Assembly: GCA_913775315.1 (NCBI GenBank)
Contig: CAJYIX010000013.1
Span: forward strand, 124,001 to 188,000
Direction of reading: 5' to 3'
Source of the DNA: an uncultured Sphingomonas sp.
Lineage (GTDB): Bacteria; Pseudomonadota; Alphaproteobacteria; Sphingomonadales; Sphingomonadaceae
Length of the DNA: 64,000 nt
A program made the translations under genes and the position numbers. Under the pieces are notes generated by a model. It ran no database searches and was not told where the DNA came from. It worked only from the letters and a program-made list of their open reading frames with translations. The first letter of the stretch is position 1. Each line of letters begins with the position of its first letter. Below, piece by piece: positions 26,794 to 35,609 of the stretch.

Positions 26794-28025
26794 CCCCGCA
26801 GCACATAGAGATGCACGCCGCCATAGATCGCCGAACGGTCGCGGCGGGTGAAATCGAGCGATTCCGCCTCGCGATAGTCCCAGCGGTTCAGCACCGCGTC
26901 CGGCACCCGCCCCGGCAGCAGCGTCGGCGCGGCGGCGGTGCGGAACAGGACGCGCGCGCCCGGCTTCGCGGTCCGCGTGATCGCGGTCCACAGCCGCGTC
27001 AGCACCGCATCGGTCATCCAGTCCTGTGCATCGAGCAGGACATAGCGGTCGAGCGACGCATTGGGCATCGCGTCCAGATAGTCGCACATATTGGCGTGCC
27101 GCACCTCGACCCGGTCGACGCGGTCGCGGACGGCGGCATGGCTTTCGGGGCGCAGATAGGGCGGCAGCGGCGCGGCCGGCCCCTCGCCATAGCCGCGACC
27201 GAACGCCTGCCAGGCGAAATAATTGTCCTGAAGGGAGAAGTCGCAGGCGAGCTTTTCGAGCCGATGGCGGAGCACCGCGCCAATCCCCTGTGGGTCGTCG
27301 CTCGCCAGCGCCTCGTACTGCGCGGGCGGAATGCCGAGGCCGAAGAGCGAGGCGGGCTGATGCGTCAGCCAGCGCACGAACGGCCGATCGAATACTGGCG
27401 CCAGCCGCGCCTCGAAGATCGCGCGCTGCTCCTCGATCGAGCGCGCTTCCAGCATCTCTCGCGGGTCGACCCCGTGCAGCTTCGCAACAAGGTGCGCCGC
27501 GCCGATGAACCCGCCGAGCAGGCCCTTGCGATAGAAGCCGTGGCCAAAGCCGGCGATCCGGCGGCGCCCGATCAGGTCGCGCCCCTCCCAATATCGCCGC
27601 GTCGGCTCGTCGAGATGCGGGCGGACATGGCGTTCGTATGCGTCGACATTTCCCGGCCGGTTCGCCTGACCGAAAAAGCGGTGCAAGGCGGCATGTTCGG
27701 GCAGGTGTCGCGCGGCGGCGAGCTTCAGCTTGTTCAGCGCGATATGCGCGGTGTTGAGGTCGACCGCAGTGATGCGCGCCGGATCGGCGGTGAGGTAGGA
27801 GAGCACGTTGCACCCGCCGCTCGCGATCGTGACGAGGTGACAATCGGGGGTCAGCGCCAGCGCCTCCAGATCGACCTCCGGGTCCTCCCAGATCTGCGCG
27901 TAGACCAGCCCGCGAAACGCAAAGGTGAAGGCGCGCTCGAGCAGGCCTTGGCGGCTCAGGTGATCGTGGCGATGGACCGCGCCGCGCACGGCACGATTGG
28001 CGGGGGCTCTGGCGGGTTGCAGCAT
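26790..28025 (-). CDS. btaA: SAM:diacylglycerol 3-amino-3-carboxypropyltransferase (DUF3419)
   Basis: 411 residues, the length of characterised Rhodobacter BtaA. It moves the 3-amino-3-carboxypropyl group of SAM to diacylglycerol, the first step of DGTS betaine-lipid synthesis. Family landmarks are L-V-Y-A-Q-I-W-E-D-P-E-V-D near residue 45, V-T-I-A-S-G-G-C-N-V-L-S-Y-L (a motif I-like SAM loop), A-V-D-L-N-T-A-H and V-L-L-D-A-Q-D-W-M. Betaine lipids replace phospholipids under phosphate limitation in many bacteria; no Pho box was recognised in the short upstream region. Operon with btaB. Confidence 0.88.
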   Translation of the reverse strand: MLQPARAPANRAVRGAVHRHDHLSRQGLLERAFTFAFRGLVYAQIWEDPEVDLEALALTPDCHLVTIASGGCNVLSYLTADPARITAVDLNTAHIALNKLKLAAARHLPEHAALHRFFGQANRPGNVDAYERHVRPHLDEPTRRYWEGRDLIGRRRIAGFGHGFYRKGLLGGFIGAAHLVAKLHGVDPREMLEARSIEEQRAIFEARLAPVFDRPFVRWLTHQPASLFGLGIPPAQYEALASDDPQGIGAVLRHRLEKLACDFSLQDNYFAWQAFGRGYGEGPAAPLPPYLRPESHAAVRDRVDRVEVRHANMCDYLDAMPNASLDRYVLLDAQDWMTDAVLTRLWTAITRTAKPGARVLFRTAAAPTLLPGRVPDAVLNRWDYREAESLDFTRRDRSAIYGGVHLYVLRG

Positions 28026-28062
28026 GGCCGCGGCCTAGACCCGCACTATGACCGGCCGATGC

Positions 28063-28094
28063 CGCGGCGGTGACGGGTCTATGTCACCGCCGCG
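28063..28094. other. Long perfect hairpin upstream of btaA
   Basis: CGCGGCGGTGAC (28063-28074) pairs with GTCACCGCCGCG (28083-28094) around 8 nt. It lies between the upstream lipoprotein stop and the btaA start. There is no T-run on the minus strand; TTTT follows on the plus strand, where no gene precedes it. It may be an attenuator, an RNA-stabilising end, or an operator. Confidence 0.5.
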
Positions 28095-28105
28095 ACGCTT
28101 TTACG

Positions 28106-28615
28106 TCAGTCGCGGCAATAGCCCTCGCCCGATGCGACGGTCAGACAGTCCTTCTTGCCCGCCAGCCATTTGAGGCCAGTGGCGTCGCCGTCGGTCGGGC
28201 GCAGCACCTTCTCGCCGTCGGGGCGGGTGAAGGCGATGCCCGCCGCCGTCGCGACGCCGGTGAACTTGCCCTTCTCGTCGAGCGAATATTGCATGTCGAG
28301 CGTGTAATGGCCGGGCGCACTGTCCTTCGCGATGACGAGGTTCAGCCCCTCGACCCCGCGCCAGCGACCGACCCACTTGTCGGCGCGCGCGGTCGCGGCG
28401 GCATCGGGCTCGCCGGCGCCAGGCTTGACCGCTTCGTTGACGATGGCGCCCTCGCCCTCGCCTTCCCCGGCCGGCAGTTCGACGACGTCGCCGTCGAGGC
28501 CCGCCTTGTTCTCCGCCGCCGCCGCCGCATTGTCGGTCGCGTTCGGCGCCTCGCTCGCGCCGCTGCACGCGGCGAGCGACAGGGCCAGGGCCGGGATCAG
28601 GGCGATGCGCTTCAT
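28106..28615 (-). CDS. Small lipoprotein, unknown function
   Basis: 169 residues. The signal peptide ends with lipobox L-A-A-C (Cys ~18). A flexible Ala/Glu/Gly-rich linker occupies residues ~20-75, followed by a compact domain (W-V-G-R-W-R-G-V-E-G-L-N-L-V-I then Y-T-L-D-M-Q-Y-S-L) that ends in two cysteines (K-K-D-C-L-T and G-Y-C-R-D), probably disulfide-bonded. This resembles small beta-barrel ligand-binding lipoproteins, but no function is assigned. The start at 28615 is preceded by GGAG; the longer frame to 28714 overlaps rpiB divergently. Confidence 0.75.
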   Translation of the reverse strand: MKRIALIPALALSLAACSGASEAPNATDNAAAAAENKAGLDGDVVELPAGEGEGEGAIVNEAVKPGAGEPDAAATARADKWVGRWRGVEGLNLVIAKDSAPGHYTLDMQYSLDEKGKFTGVATAAGIAFTRPDGEKVLRPTDGDATGLKWLAGKKDCLTVASGEGYCRD

Positions 28616-28686
28616 CTTCGTCACTCCTTCGATCAACAGGCAAGCTAGGCAGTCGGGGCGGCGGGCGCTAGGGCCTCCTTGTACCC

Positions 28687-29151
28687 ATGCTGCCGATGGA
28701 CGCACCGATGCCACAGACGATCCTGCTCGCCTCCGACCATGCCGCGATCGAGTTGAAGGCGGCGCTGGCCGACTGGCTGGCGGCCGAGGGGCATGAGGTG
28801 CGCGACCTGGGGCCGGATACGGCGGATCGGGTCGACTATCCCGATTACGGCTATAAGCTCGCGGCGGCGGTCGCGGCCGACGACGATGCGGTGGGCATCG
28901 CGCTGTGCGGATCGGGGATCGGAATCTCGATCGCGGTCAATCGTCAACCGGCTTGCCGCTGCGCGCTGGTGAACGAACCGCTGTCGGCGGCGCTCGCGCG
29001 CGAGCACAACGATGCCAACGTCATCGCGATGGGCGCGCGGCTGACCGGCATCGACATGGCAAAGGCGTGCGTGTCGGCCTTTCTCGCCACGCCGTTCGGC
29101 GGCGGGCGGCATGGCCCGCGCGTGGACAAGCTGTCGAACCCGCCGGCCTAG
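28687..29151 (+). CDS. rpiB: Ribose-5-phosphate isomerase B
   Basis: 154 residues, the length of RpiB, which interconverts ribose-5-phosphate and ribulose-5-phosphate. The N-terminal L-A-S-D-H-A-A-I-E-L-K, the active-site Cys in A-L-C-G-S-G-I-G-I-S, and H-N-D-A-N-V-I-A-M-G-A-R are conserved. Three in-frame ATGs (28687, 28696, 28708) are possible; 28708 (MPQTILLASDHA) matches the family best. It converges with a DUF3429 gene with a 4-nt overlap. Confidence 0.92.
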   Translation: MLPMDAPMPQTILLASDHAAIELKAALADWLAAEGHEVRDLGPDTADRVDYPDYGYKLAAAVAADDDAVGIALCGSGIGISIAVNRQPACRCALVNEPLSAALAREHNDANVIAMGARLTGIDMAKACVSAFLATPFGGGRHGPRVDKLSNPPA

Positions 29152-29630
29152 GCCGCGATCCCCGCAATAAGCGACAATCCGCCCAGCCCCACCGACAACG
29201 AGATCCGCAGCCCGAGCCACCAGCGCGGTGCAATCCCCATGCGGTCGAGCCTGAAATCCACCAGCAGGCTCGCGAAAATGGCCAGCCCCAGCGCGACCAG
29301 CGATGGCCCCGGCCAGTCGGTACCGATCGACCACGGAATACACGTTGCCAGCGCAAACAGGCTCGGCGCCACCGCCGCCCAATAGAGCCAGTCGGGCACT
29401 CGCCGCGCCGCTGCCGCCAATCCCCACCAGAGCCCGCCCAGAAAACTGAGGATGAGCGCGGCATAGGCGAACGCCAGCGCCAGCGCGGTGAACCGCCATT
29501 CCAGCGGCCCGCCGACCACCAGCAGCGCCGCGGCCGCCTGCGGCAGCAATCCCGCCAGCCCCAGCAGCTTCGCCGGTGCCGGCACCTCGTTCCAGCGGTC
29601 GCGAAATGTCGGGCGGGCGTTCTGGTCCAT
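29148..29630 (-). CDS. DUF3429 membrane protein
   Basis: 160 residues with about five transmembrane helices (L-L-G-L-A-G-L-L-P-Q-A-A-A-A-L-L-V-V, F-T-A-L-A-L-A-F-A-Y-A-A-L-I-L, V-A-P-S-L-F-A-L-A, L-V-A-L-G-L-A-I-F-A-S-L-L). The segments S-F-L-G-G-L-W-W-G and V-P-D-W-L-Y are the DUF3429 signature. The function is unknown. It is divergent from glyA and overlaps the 3' end of rpiB. Confidence 0.8.
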   Translation of the reverse strand: MDQNARPTFRDRWNEVPAPAKLLGLAGLLPQAAAALLVVGGPLEWRFTALALAFAYAALILSFLGGLWWGLAAAARRVPDWLYWAAVAPSLFALATCIPWSIGTDWPGPSLVALGLAIFASLLVDFRLDRMGIAPRWWLGLRISLSVGLGGLSLIAGIAA

Positions 29631-29733
29631 ACCGCCATCATGGGAGGTGGCATTCGCGTTCGCCAGTCTTTAAGTGGGCGCCGAACGGGCGGGAGGCCGC
29701 CCTGCCCCACCGACTCGGAAAGGCCCCTTGGCG

Positions 29734-31038
29734 ATGAGCACCAACCCCCGCACGCTGGCGGATGTCCAGTTCGACGGCTTCTTCACCCGCACCCTGGCCG
29801 AGGCCGATGCCGAAGTCTTTGCCGGCGTCGAAAGCGAAATGGACCGCGAGCGGCACCAGATCGAGCTGATCGCCAGCGAGAACATCGTCTCGAAGGCGGT
29901 GCTCGAGGCGCAGGGGTCGGTATTCACGAACAAGTACGCCGAGGGCTATCCCGGCAAGCGCTATTATCAGGGCTGCGCGCCGTCGGATCAGGTGGAGACG
30001 CTGGCGATCGAGCGGGCCAAGGCGCTGTTCGGCTGCGGCTTCGCCAACGTCCAGCCGCATTCGGGCGCGCAGGCGAACGGCGCGGTGATGCTGGCGCTGA
30101 CCAAGCCGGGCGACACGATCCTCGGCATGAGCCTCGATGCCGGCGGCCACCTGACGCACGGCGCGAAGGCCGCCATGTCGGGCAAGTGGTTCAACGCGAT
30201 CCAGTACGGCGTGCGGCGCGAGGATCACCTCATCGACTTCGACCAGGTCGAAAAGCTGGCGAAGGAGCATAAGCCGACGCTGATCATCGCGGGCGGTTCG
30301 GCCTATCCGCGCCAGATCGACTTCGCCCGCTTCCGCGCGATCGCGGACGAGGTGGGCGCGAAGTTCATGGTCGACATGGCGCATTTCGCGGGCATCGTCG
30401 CGGGCGGGCTCCACCCCTCGCCGTTCGAGCATGCGCATGTGGTGACGACCACGACGCACAAGACGCTGCGCGGCCCGCGCGGCGGCATGGTGATGACCAA
30501 CCACGAGGATATCGCCAAGAAGATCAACTCGGCGGTGTTCCCCGGCCTTCAGGGCGGCCCGCTGATGCACGTCATCGCCGCCAAGGCGGTGGCATTCGGC
30601 GAGGCGCTGCGTCCCGACTACAAGAGTTACATCTCCGCCGTGGTCGAGAATGCCAAGGTGCTGGCCGCCACGCTGGCGGAGCGCGGCGCGAACCTGGTCG
30701 CCGGGGGGACCGACACGCATCTGGCGCTGGTCGACCTCACGCCGCTGGGCGTCACCGGCCGCGACGCGGACGAGGCGCTGGAGCGCGCCGCCATCACCTG
30801 CAACAAGAACGGCATCCCCTTCGATCCGCTGCCCCCGGTCAAGACCAGCGGCATTCGCGTCGGCAGCCCGGCGGGGACCACCCGCGGCTTCGGCACCGCC
30901 GAGTTCCGCGAGATCGGCAACATGATCGCCGACGTGCTGGGTGGCCTCAAGGCCAAGGGCGAACACGGGGACCCTTCGGTCGAGGCGGACGTTCGTGGCC
31001 GCGTGCGCGCCCTGTGCGAGCGCTTCCCGATCTATTGA
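29734..31038 (+). CDS. glyA: Serine hydroxymethyltransferase
   Basis: 434-residue PLP enzyme that converts serine and tetrahydrofolate to glycine and 5,10-methylene-THF, a main entry of one-carbon units. Visible features are I-A-S-E-N-I-V-S near residue 48, [19 protein letters not shown], and the PLP Lys in [16 protein letters not shown]. The ATG at 29734 is chosen over 29674, which would add a non-conserved Pro/Arg-rich stretch. It leads a set glyA / small protein / nrdR / trmJ-like on the same strand with gaps of 0-22 nt. Confidence 0.96.
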   Translation: MSTNPRTLADVQFDGFFTRTLAEADAEVFAGVESEMDRERHQIELIASENIVSKAVLEAQGSVFTNKYAEGYPGKRYYQGCAPSDQVETLAIERAKALFGCGFANVQPHSGAQANGAVMLALTKPGDTILGMSLDAGGHLTHGAKAAMSGKWFNAIQYGVRREDHLIDFDQVEKLAKEHKPTLIIAGGSAYPRQIDFARFRAIADEVGAKFMVDMAHFAGIVAGGLHPSPFEHAHVVTTTTHKTLRGPRGGMVMTNHEDIAKKINSAVFPGLQGGPLMHVIAAKAVAFGEALRPDYKSYISAVVENAKVLAATLAERGANLVAGGTDTHLALVDLTPLGVTGRDADEALERAAITCNKNGIPFDPLPPVKTSGIRVGSPAGTTRGFGTAEFREIGNMIADVLGGLKAKGEHGDPSVEADVRGRVRALCERFPIY

Positions 31039-31049
31039 AGGAACCGGAC

Positions 31050-31235
31050 ATGAGCCTCGAAGACAAGATCAACGCCGTCCCCGAGACGGTCAAGAACACC
31101 CCGGGCCTGGGCAAGTCGATGGCGAAATGGGCGGCGCTGGGCGCCGTCGTCGCCATCCCGCTCCCGTTCACCATGCCGCTCGGCGCGGTGGTGGGCGCGA
31201 CCTATGCCTATTGGAAGCGGAACAAGCGGGGCTGA
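31050..31235 (+). CDS. Small single-span membrane protein
   Basis: 61 residues (MSLEDKINAVPETVKNTPGL...). One hydrophobic segment (A-A-L-G-A-V-V-A-I-P-L-P-F-T-M-P-L-G-A-V-V-G-A) is followed by a basic end. GGAACCGG lies before the ATG. It lies between glyA (11 nt) and nrdR (adjacent, 0 nt), so it is part of that transcript. Unknown function. Confidence 0.7.
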   Translation: MSLEDKINAVPETVKNTPGLGKSMAKWAALGAVVAIPLPFTMPLGAVVGATYAYWKRNKRG

Positions 31236-31706
31236 ATGCGCTGCCCTTTCTGCGGCCATGACGACAGCCAAGTGAAGGATAGCCGCCCGTCCGAGGACGG
31301 GTCGGCGATCCGGCGGCGGCGGCAATGCTCGGCCTGTGCCGCGCGGTTCACCACGTTCGAGCGTATCCAGCTTCGCGACCTCGTTGTCGTGAAGTCGGGG
31401 ACCGAGGGCGCGCGGCGCGAGCCGTTCGATCGCGAGAAACTGCTCCGTTCGGTCTCGATCGCGTGCCGCAAGCGGCCGATCGACCAAGTGCGGATCGAAC
31501 AGCTCGTCTCGGGCATCCAGCGCCAGCTCGAAACCGCGGGCGAAGGCGAAGTCACCTCGACGCGGATCGGCGAGATGGTGATGGACGGGCTGAAGGGGCT
31601 CGATTCGGTCGCCTATATCCGCTTCGCCAGCGTCTATAAGGATTTCCGCGAGGCCCGCGATTTCGAGGAATTCGCCGGCAGCGTGAGCGAGGTGGCGCGC
31701 GGGTGA
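31236..31706 (+). CDS. nrdR: Transcriptional repressor NrdR
   Basis: 156 residues, normal for NrdR, which senses ATP/dATP and represses ribonucleotide reductase genes. An N-terminal zinc ribbon (C-P-F-C then C-S-A-C) is followed by an ATP-cone domain (residues ~46-136) with [24 protein letters not shown] lies near the end. Its ATG follows the TGA of the small membrane protein directly. No ribonucleotide reductase gene is in the window. Confidence 0.95.
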   Translation: MRCPFCGHDDSQVKDSRPSEDGSAIRRRRQCSACAARFTTFERIQLRDLVVVKSGTEGARREPFDREKLLRSVSIACRKRPIDQVRIEQLVSGIQRQLETAGEGEVTSTRIGEMVMDGLKGLDSVAYIRFASVYKDFREARDFEEFAGSVSEVARG

Positions 31707-31728
31707 AACGCGCGCTAGTCGGCGCGGC

Positions 31729-32457
31729 ATGACCGAACCCGCTGCCCCGCCCCCCGTCATCGTCCTCGTCCGCCCGCAGCTGGGCGAGAATATCGGCAAG
31801 GCGGCGCGGGCGATGCTCAATTTCGGGCTGACCGAGATGCGGCTCGTCGCCCCGCGCGACGGCTGGCCAAACCCCGCCGCGGGGCCGGCGGCGAGCGGCG
31901 CGGACGTGGTGCTGGCAAAGGCCGAGGTATTCGAGAGCGTCCACGCCGCGGTCGCCGACTGCGCGCATGTCTATGCGACGACGGTGAGGAAGCGCGGCGT
32001 GACCAAGCCCGTCGTAACGCCGGAGCAGGCCGCGCGCGGCATCCATGGCCGCACCGGCCGTTCGGCGATCCTGTTCGGGCCGGAGCGGTCGGGCCTTGAA
32101 ACCGACGACGTGGCGATCGCGCGCGAGATCCTGACCGTACCGATCAATCCCGAGTTTGGCTCGCTGAACCTCGCCCAAGCGGTGATTCTTGTCGCTTACG
32201 AGTGGTCGAAGCATGTGGCGCTGGTGCAGCCGACCGATACCGCGCTCGACCCGCCCGCGCCGCAGGGTGAGCTCGACGGGATGATCGAGCAGTTCGACGC
32301 GATGCTGGAGGGGGCGGGCTATTTCTTCCCGCCGGACAAGGTGCCGACGACCAAGCGAATGATCCGCACGCTGCTCACCAAGCCGGCCTGGACCGCGGGT
32401 GAGGTGCGGACCGTGCGCGGGATGCTCTCGGCACTGGCGCGGCCGCAGAAGCGGTAA
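31729..32457 (+). CDS. TrmJ-like SPOUT RNA 2'-O-methyltransferase
   Basis: 242 residues. SPOUT knot motifs are in order: V-R-P-Q-L-G-E-N-I-G-K-A-A-R-A-M-L-N-F-G, L-F-G-P-E-R-S-G-L, and V-P-I-N-P-E-F-G-S-L-N-L-A-Q-A-V. A C-terminal extension of ~90 residues is typical of TrmJ, which methylates position 32 of certain tRNAs. The last gene of the glyA-nrdR set. The assignment within SPOUT (TrmJ against other TrmH-family members) rests on length and motif spacing. Confidence 0.85.
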   Translation: MTEPAAPPPVIVLVRPQLGENIGKAARAMLNFGLTEMRLVAPRDGWPNPAAGPAASGADVVLAKAEVFESVHAAVADCAHVYATTVRKRGVTKPVVTPEQAARGIHGRTGRSAILFGPERSGLETDDVAIAREILTVPINPEFGSLNLAQAVILVAYEWSKHVALVQPTDTALDPPAPQGELDGMIEQFDAMLEGAGYFFPPDKVPTTKRMIRTLLTKPAWTAGEVRTVRGMLSALARPQKR

Positions 32458-32492
32458 GGGCGGCGGCTCCGCACCGCCCTCCCCCGCCCGGA

Positions 32493-33890
32493 TCACGCCG
32501 TCTGCTTGGTCCGCCAGCCCTCGGCGTAGCTATCCCGCGCCACTTCCGAATACGGCACCGAGCTCACGATCGCCCTGATCTCGGTCTGCACATGGCGCTC
32601 GACAGTGGGCTTGCGCGTGCCGCCATCGGGTTCGCCCCAGAGCAAAGTCACTTCAGTACCCGGCTCGGCGAAATCGGCCTCGACGATCGCCAGCGTCAGC
32701 ATCGTCCCCTCGTTGGCCGAATAGCCGATCCAGGTCGATACGCCGATCGTCCGACCGTCTTTCAGCACCGCGTCATAGGGGTGCATCGAATAGACCGCGC
32801 TCGGGAACTCCATATACTTGGCGCGGTCGCCCTTTTGGAGGGCCGAGCTCATCACCCGCATCACGTCGGCATTGTCGAGCGCCAGCGTCACCTTCCGGCG
32901 CTGCGGCACGCCCGCCATCCGCTCCAGCGCCTCGCGGCCGATGAAGTCGTGGTCGAACTTGACGAACGGGCCGTAGCCCAGGTCCCACGGGGTGAGGTAA
33001 TAGCCCTCGATGCTGTCGGGAACGAAGCTGCCGCCGATCGAGGCCTTCGCCTCGTAGCTGTTGGCCTTCAGCCACTCGCGATAGGGCTTCAGCGCCTCGC
33101 CGGTGTAGATCGCGGGCAGCGGCGAGGGGATCCAGCCGCTCTCCAGCGTGTTCGACGAATAGGTGCGCCCGCCGACCAGCGTCAGGCCGTGATCCCTGCC
33201 CGCCTCGATCAGCGCGTTGCGGACGGTGTCGTAATCCTTCCATGGGCCGAACAGTTCGTAGCCCGGCTGGCCCGCCATGCCGTGGCGAAGCGCACGCACC
33301 TCGACGCCGGCGATCTCGATACGCGCCATGTGGAAGAATTTGAGGTCGGGCGGCGTCTTGCCCATCGCCACTTCCAGCACCGCCATCGCGTTCGGCCCCT
33401 GAAGCTGGAAGCGATAGTTCTTGCGGTTCTCCGGGTCCGGGCGGACCGCGGTGCGCTCGTCACGCTCGACCGTCACGTCCCAGTCGCCGGTCGCCGCGTG
33501 ATACTCGATCCATTCGATCGTCGGCGCGCGCCCGACGAGGTTGAAGCGGTTTTCCTCGAGGTAGAACAGGATGACGTCCCCGATGACATAGCCGTCGGGC
33601 GTCACCGGCACGAACTGCTTGGCGCGGTCGGGGACGAAGCCCTTGAAGCTGTTGATGCCGAGGTGATTGAGCATCGCGAACGCGTCGGGGCCGCTGACTT
33701 CCAGGTCGACCATGTGGAACGACTGGTTGAACAGCACCGCGGTCTTGGCCCAGGCAATCTGCTCGCTGCGCCAGTTCGAATATTCGGCAGGAACGCCCGG
33801 ATAGACGTTGGGCCCGACCTGCTGATTGCGCAGCAGGTCGACGATGTCGCCGCTTTCGTCGAGGATCGATTGCAGGCTCTGGTCGGTCAT
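32493..33890 (-). CDS. ligM: Tetrahydrofolate-dependent aromatic O-demethylase (LigM/DesA-type)
   Basis: 465-residue protein of the aminomethyltransferase (GcvT-like) fold. Length and N-terminus match the Sphingobium vanillate/3-O-methylgallate (LigM, 471 aa) and syringate (DesA) demethylases, which transfer the aryl methyl group to THF. The G-Y-E-L-F-G-P-W, Y-S-S-N-T-L-E-S-G-W-I-P-S-P-L-P and D-L-G-Y-G-P-F-V-K-F-D-H-D-F-I-G-R segments agree. The start ATG overlaps the upstream hydrolase stop. Across the divergent gap are metF-like and purU genes, which would process the methyl-THF and formyl-THF produced. The substrate (vanillate, syringate or 3-O-methylgallate) cannot be read from sequence. 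Confidence 0.82.
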   Translation of the reverse strand: MTDQSLQSILDESGDIVDLLRNQQVGPNVYPGVPAEYSNWRSEQIAWAKTAVLFNQSFHMVDLEVSGPDAFAMLNHLGINSFKGFVPDRAKQFVPVTPDGYVIGDVILFYLEENRFNLVGRAPTIEWIEYHAATGDWDVTVERDERTAVRPDPENRKNYRFQLQGPNAMAVLEVAMGKTPPDLKFFHMARIEIAGVEVRALRHGMAGQPGYELFGPWKDYDTVRNALIEAGRDHGLTLVGGRTYSSNTLESGWIPSPLPAIYTGEALKPYREWLKANSYEAKASIGGSFVPDSIEGYYLTPWDLGYGPFVKFDHDFIGREALERMAGVPQRRKVTLALDNADVMRVMSSALQKGDRAKYMEFPSAVYSMHPYDAVLKDGRTIGVSTWIGYSANEGTMLTLAIVEADFAEPGTEVTLLWGEPDGGTRKPTVERHVQTEIRAIVSSVPYSEVARDSYAEGWRTKQTA

Positions 33891-34606
33891 TGGGTCTCTC
33901 CATGTGAATGGGGGGCGGCGAGCCAGTCGCGGATCGCCTGATTGAAGGGGTCGGGTGCCTCGGCGGGCAGCATGTGACCGGCGCCGGGAAGGATGCGGAG
34001 CCGCGCGCCCGGAATGCGCGCGGCGATGGCCGCATGCTGGTCGGGCGGCGCCCAGCCGTCATGCTCGCCCGTCGCGACGAGCGTCGGCACGTCGATGCCG
34101 GGCAGCAGGCTGTCGATCTCGGGACGATCCAGCAGCGCCGCGATCTGCGCGGCATAGGCGTCCACCCCCTGGTCGATGCACATCGTCCGCAGCGGTTCGG
34201 TGACGGCGGGGTCGTCGCGATGTTCGGGGGCGAACATCGGCGGCATCCAGGCATCGACCAGCGCCGCCATGCCGTTCGCGCGGCCCAGATCGAGAAGCGC
34301 GTGCCGCTTCTCCGCCTCGCCCGGCCGGGGCAGGTGCGTGCCGGTGTTGACGAGCGCGAGACGATCGATCCGCGCCGGTGCGCGCCGCCACATTTCGATC
34401 GCGACCCGCGCGCCCATCGAATGGCCCAGAAGCGCAAAGCGCGGCGGTGCGGCGGCAAGGATCGTCTCCGCCATCGCACCCAATCTGCGCTGCGTACCGT
34501 GGCCGGCGGCGGCGATCGCGCCGTCGAACGCGCCGATCTGCGCTGCGAACACCCGCGCGTCGCAGATTAGACCCGGCACCATCAATAGGGGCAAGGACGT
34601 CAGCAC
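33887..34606 (-). CDS. Alpha/beta hydrolase in the ligM operon
   Basis: 239 residues. The nucleophile elbow G-H-S-M-G-A-R and C-terminal Asp (G-E-H-D-G-W) and His (A-G-H-M-L-P) positions make a normal catalytic triad. The GTG at 34606 is selected because GGAGGTCC lies ten bases before it; the frame stays open to 34729 but without a good site. Its stop overlaps the ligM ATG (ATGA), so it may supply an aromatic acid to the demethylase by ester or lactone hydrolysis, which is inference. Confidence 0.78.
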   Translation of the reverse strand: MLTSLPLLMVPGLICDARVFAAQIGAFDGAIAAAGHGTQRRLGAMAETILAAAPPRFALLGHSMGARVAIEMWRRAPARIDRLALVNTGTHLPRPGEAEKRHALLDLGRANGMAALVDAWMPPMFAPEHRDDPAVTEPLRTMCIDQGVDAYAAQIAALLDRPEIDSLLPGIDVPTLVATGEHDGWAPPDQHAAIAARIPGARLRILPGAGHMLPAEAPDPFNQAIRDWLAAPHSHGETQ

Positions 34607-34631
34607 ACCGATTGGACCTCCATTCGCTCTT

Positions 34632-34644
34632 GCGAAGTTTTCGC
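34632..34644. promoter_or_regulatory. Small palindrome in the ligM/metF divergent promoter
   Basis: GCGAA-gtt-TTCGC, a perfect 5-bp dyad with 3-nt spacer, sits in the 110-bp region between the hydrolase-ligM and metF-purU units. An AT-rich stretch (TATACGAATTAT) follows at 34646-34657. It may be an operator that controls both directions. Confidence 0.35.
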
Positions 34645-34716
34645 CTATACGAATTATCAGACCTCGGATAGAGGATTCGCGACGACGCGATCGAAGCAGC
34701 CTGCAGGAGAGCGAAG

Positions 34717-35595
34717 ATGGTCGATGCAAGCGAGGCGCTGCACCCCGCCTGGGCGACGATGCCCGCGGTCGTGACCGACGGCTATTCGTTGGAGATGACG
34801 GCGAAGGATTTCGACGCGCTGCACGAAGCCGCCCCCGGCATCGCGCCTGAGACGCCGGTGGCGATCACCTTCCTTCCCGGCGAGACGATCGAAGCGCGCG
34901 TCGCCGCCGCCGCTGCCGTCCGCCAGCTGGGGTTCGAGCCGATGCCGCATCTGTCGGCGCGGCGGATCGCGACCATCGAGGAACTCGACACGATGTTGGG
35001 CCGCGCAGCGGACGAGGCGGGAGCGCGGCGCGCATTCATCGTCGCGGGCGACCCGCCCGAGCCGGCGGGGCCGTTCGCCGATACGCTGTCGATCATCCGC
35101 ACCGGCCTTCTCGAAAAGCACGGCTTTCGGGCGATCGGGGTGGCGGGCCATCCGGAGGGGCATCCGAACATGGCCGGCGAGGCACTGTGGGATGCGCTGA
35201 CCGCCAAGCTCGACGCGCTGGAGGAACGCGGGCTCGGCGCGCTGATCGTCACGCAGTTCGGCTTCGATGCCGATCCGTTCATCGACTGGCTGACCGAGCT
35301 TCGCGCGCGCGGGATCATGGCGCCCGTCCGCATCGGCGTGCCCGGTCCTGCGGGGATCAAGACGCTGCTCCGCTTCGCCGCGCGCTGCGGCGTCGGCGCG
35401 TCGGCGGCGGTGATGACCAAGTACGGGGTTTCGATCACGCAGCTTCTGGGCAAGGCGGGGCCGGACAAGCTGGTCGATGCGCTCGCCGCGCGGCTGATGC
35501 CCGCGCACGGGCCGGTGCGGCTGCATTTCTATCCGTTCGGCGGCCTCGTTAACACGGTCGAATGGATCAACGGCTATCCGGCGCGCACGCGCTGA
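34717..35595 (+). CDS. metF: Methylenetetrahydrofolate reductase-like protein
   Basis: 292-residue FAD-dependent TIM-barrel protein. The segments [34 protein letters not shown] and [12 protein letters not shown] are the MetF core. The N-terminus is short compared with canonical MetF and lacks a clear F-E-F-F-P-P start. In this setting it probably works toward oxidation of 5-methyl-THF made by LigM, as in Sphingobium where metF neighbours ligM. purU follows by 14 nt. Confidence 0.82.
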   Translation: MVDASEALHPAWATMPAVVTDGYSLEMTAKDFDALHEAAPGIAPETPVAITFLPGETIEARVAAAAAVRQLGFEPMPHLSARRIATIEELDTMLGRAADEAGARRAFIVAGDPPEPAGPFADTLSIIRTGLLEKHGFRAIGVAGHPEGHPNMAGEALWDALTAKLDALEERGLGALIVTQFGFDADPFIDWLTELRARGIMAPVRIGVPGPAGIKTLLRFAARCGVGASAAVMTKYGVSITQLLGKAGPDKLVDALAARLMPAHGPVRLHFYPFGGLVNTVEWINGYPARTR

Positions 35596-35609
35596 CGGGG
35601 GAGAAATCA

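Noticed and set aside
32458-32492. Terminator between the trmJ-like gene and ligM
   Set aside because: A short GGGCGG/CCGCCC stem is present, but there is no T-run on either strand, so it is too weak to list.
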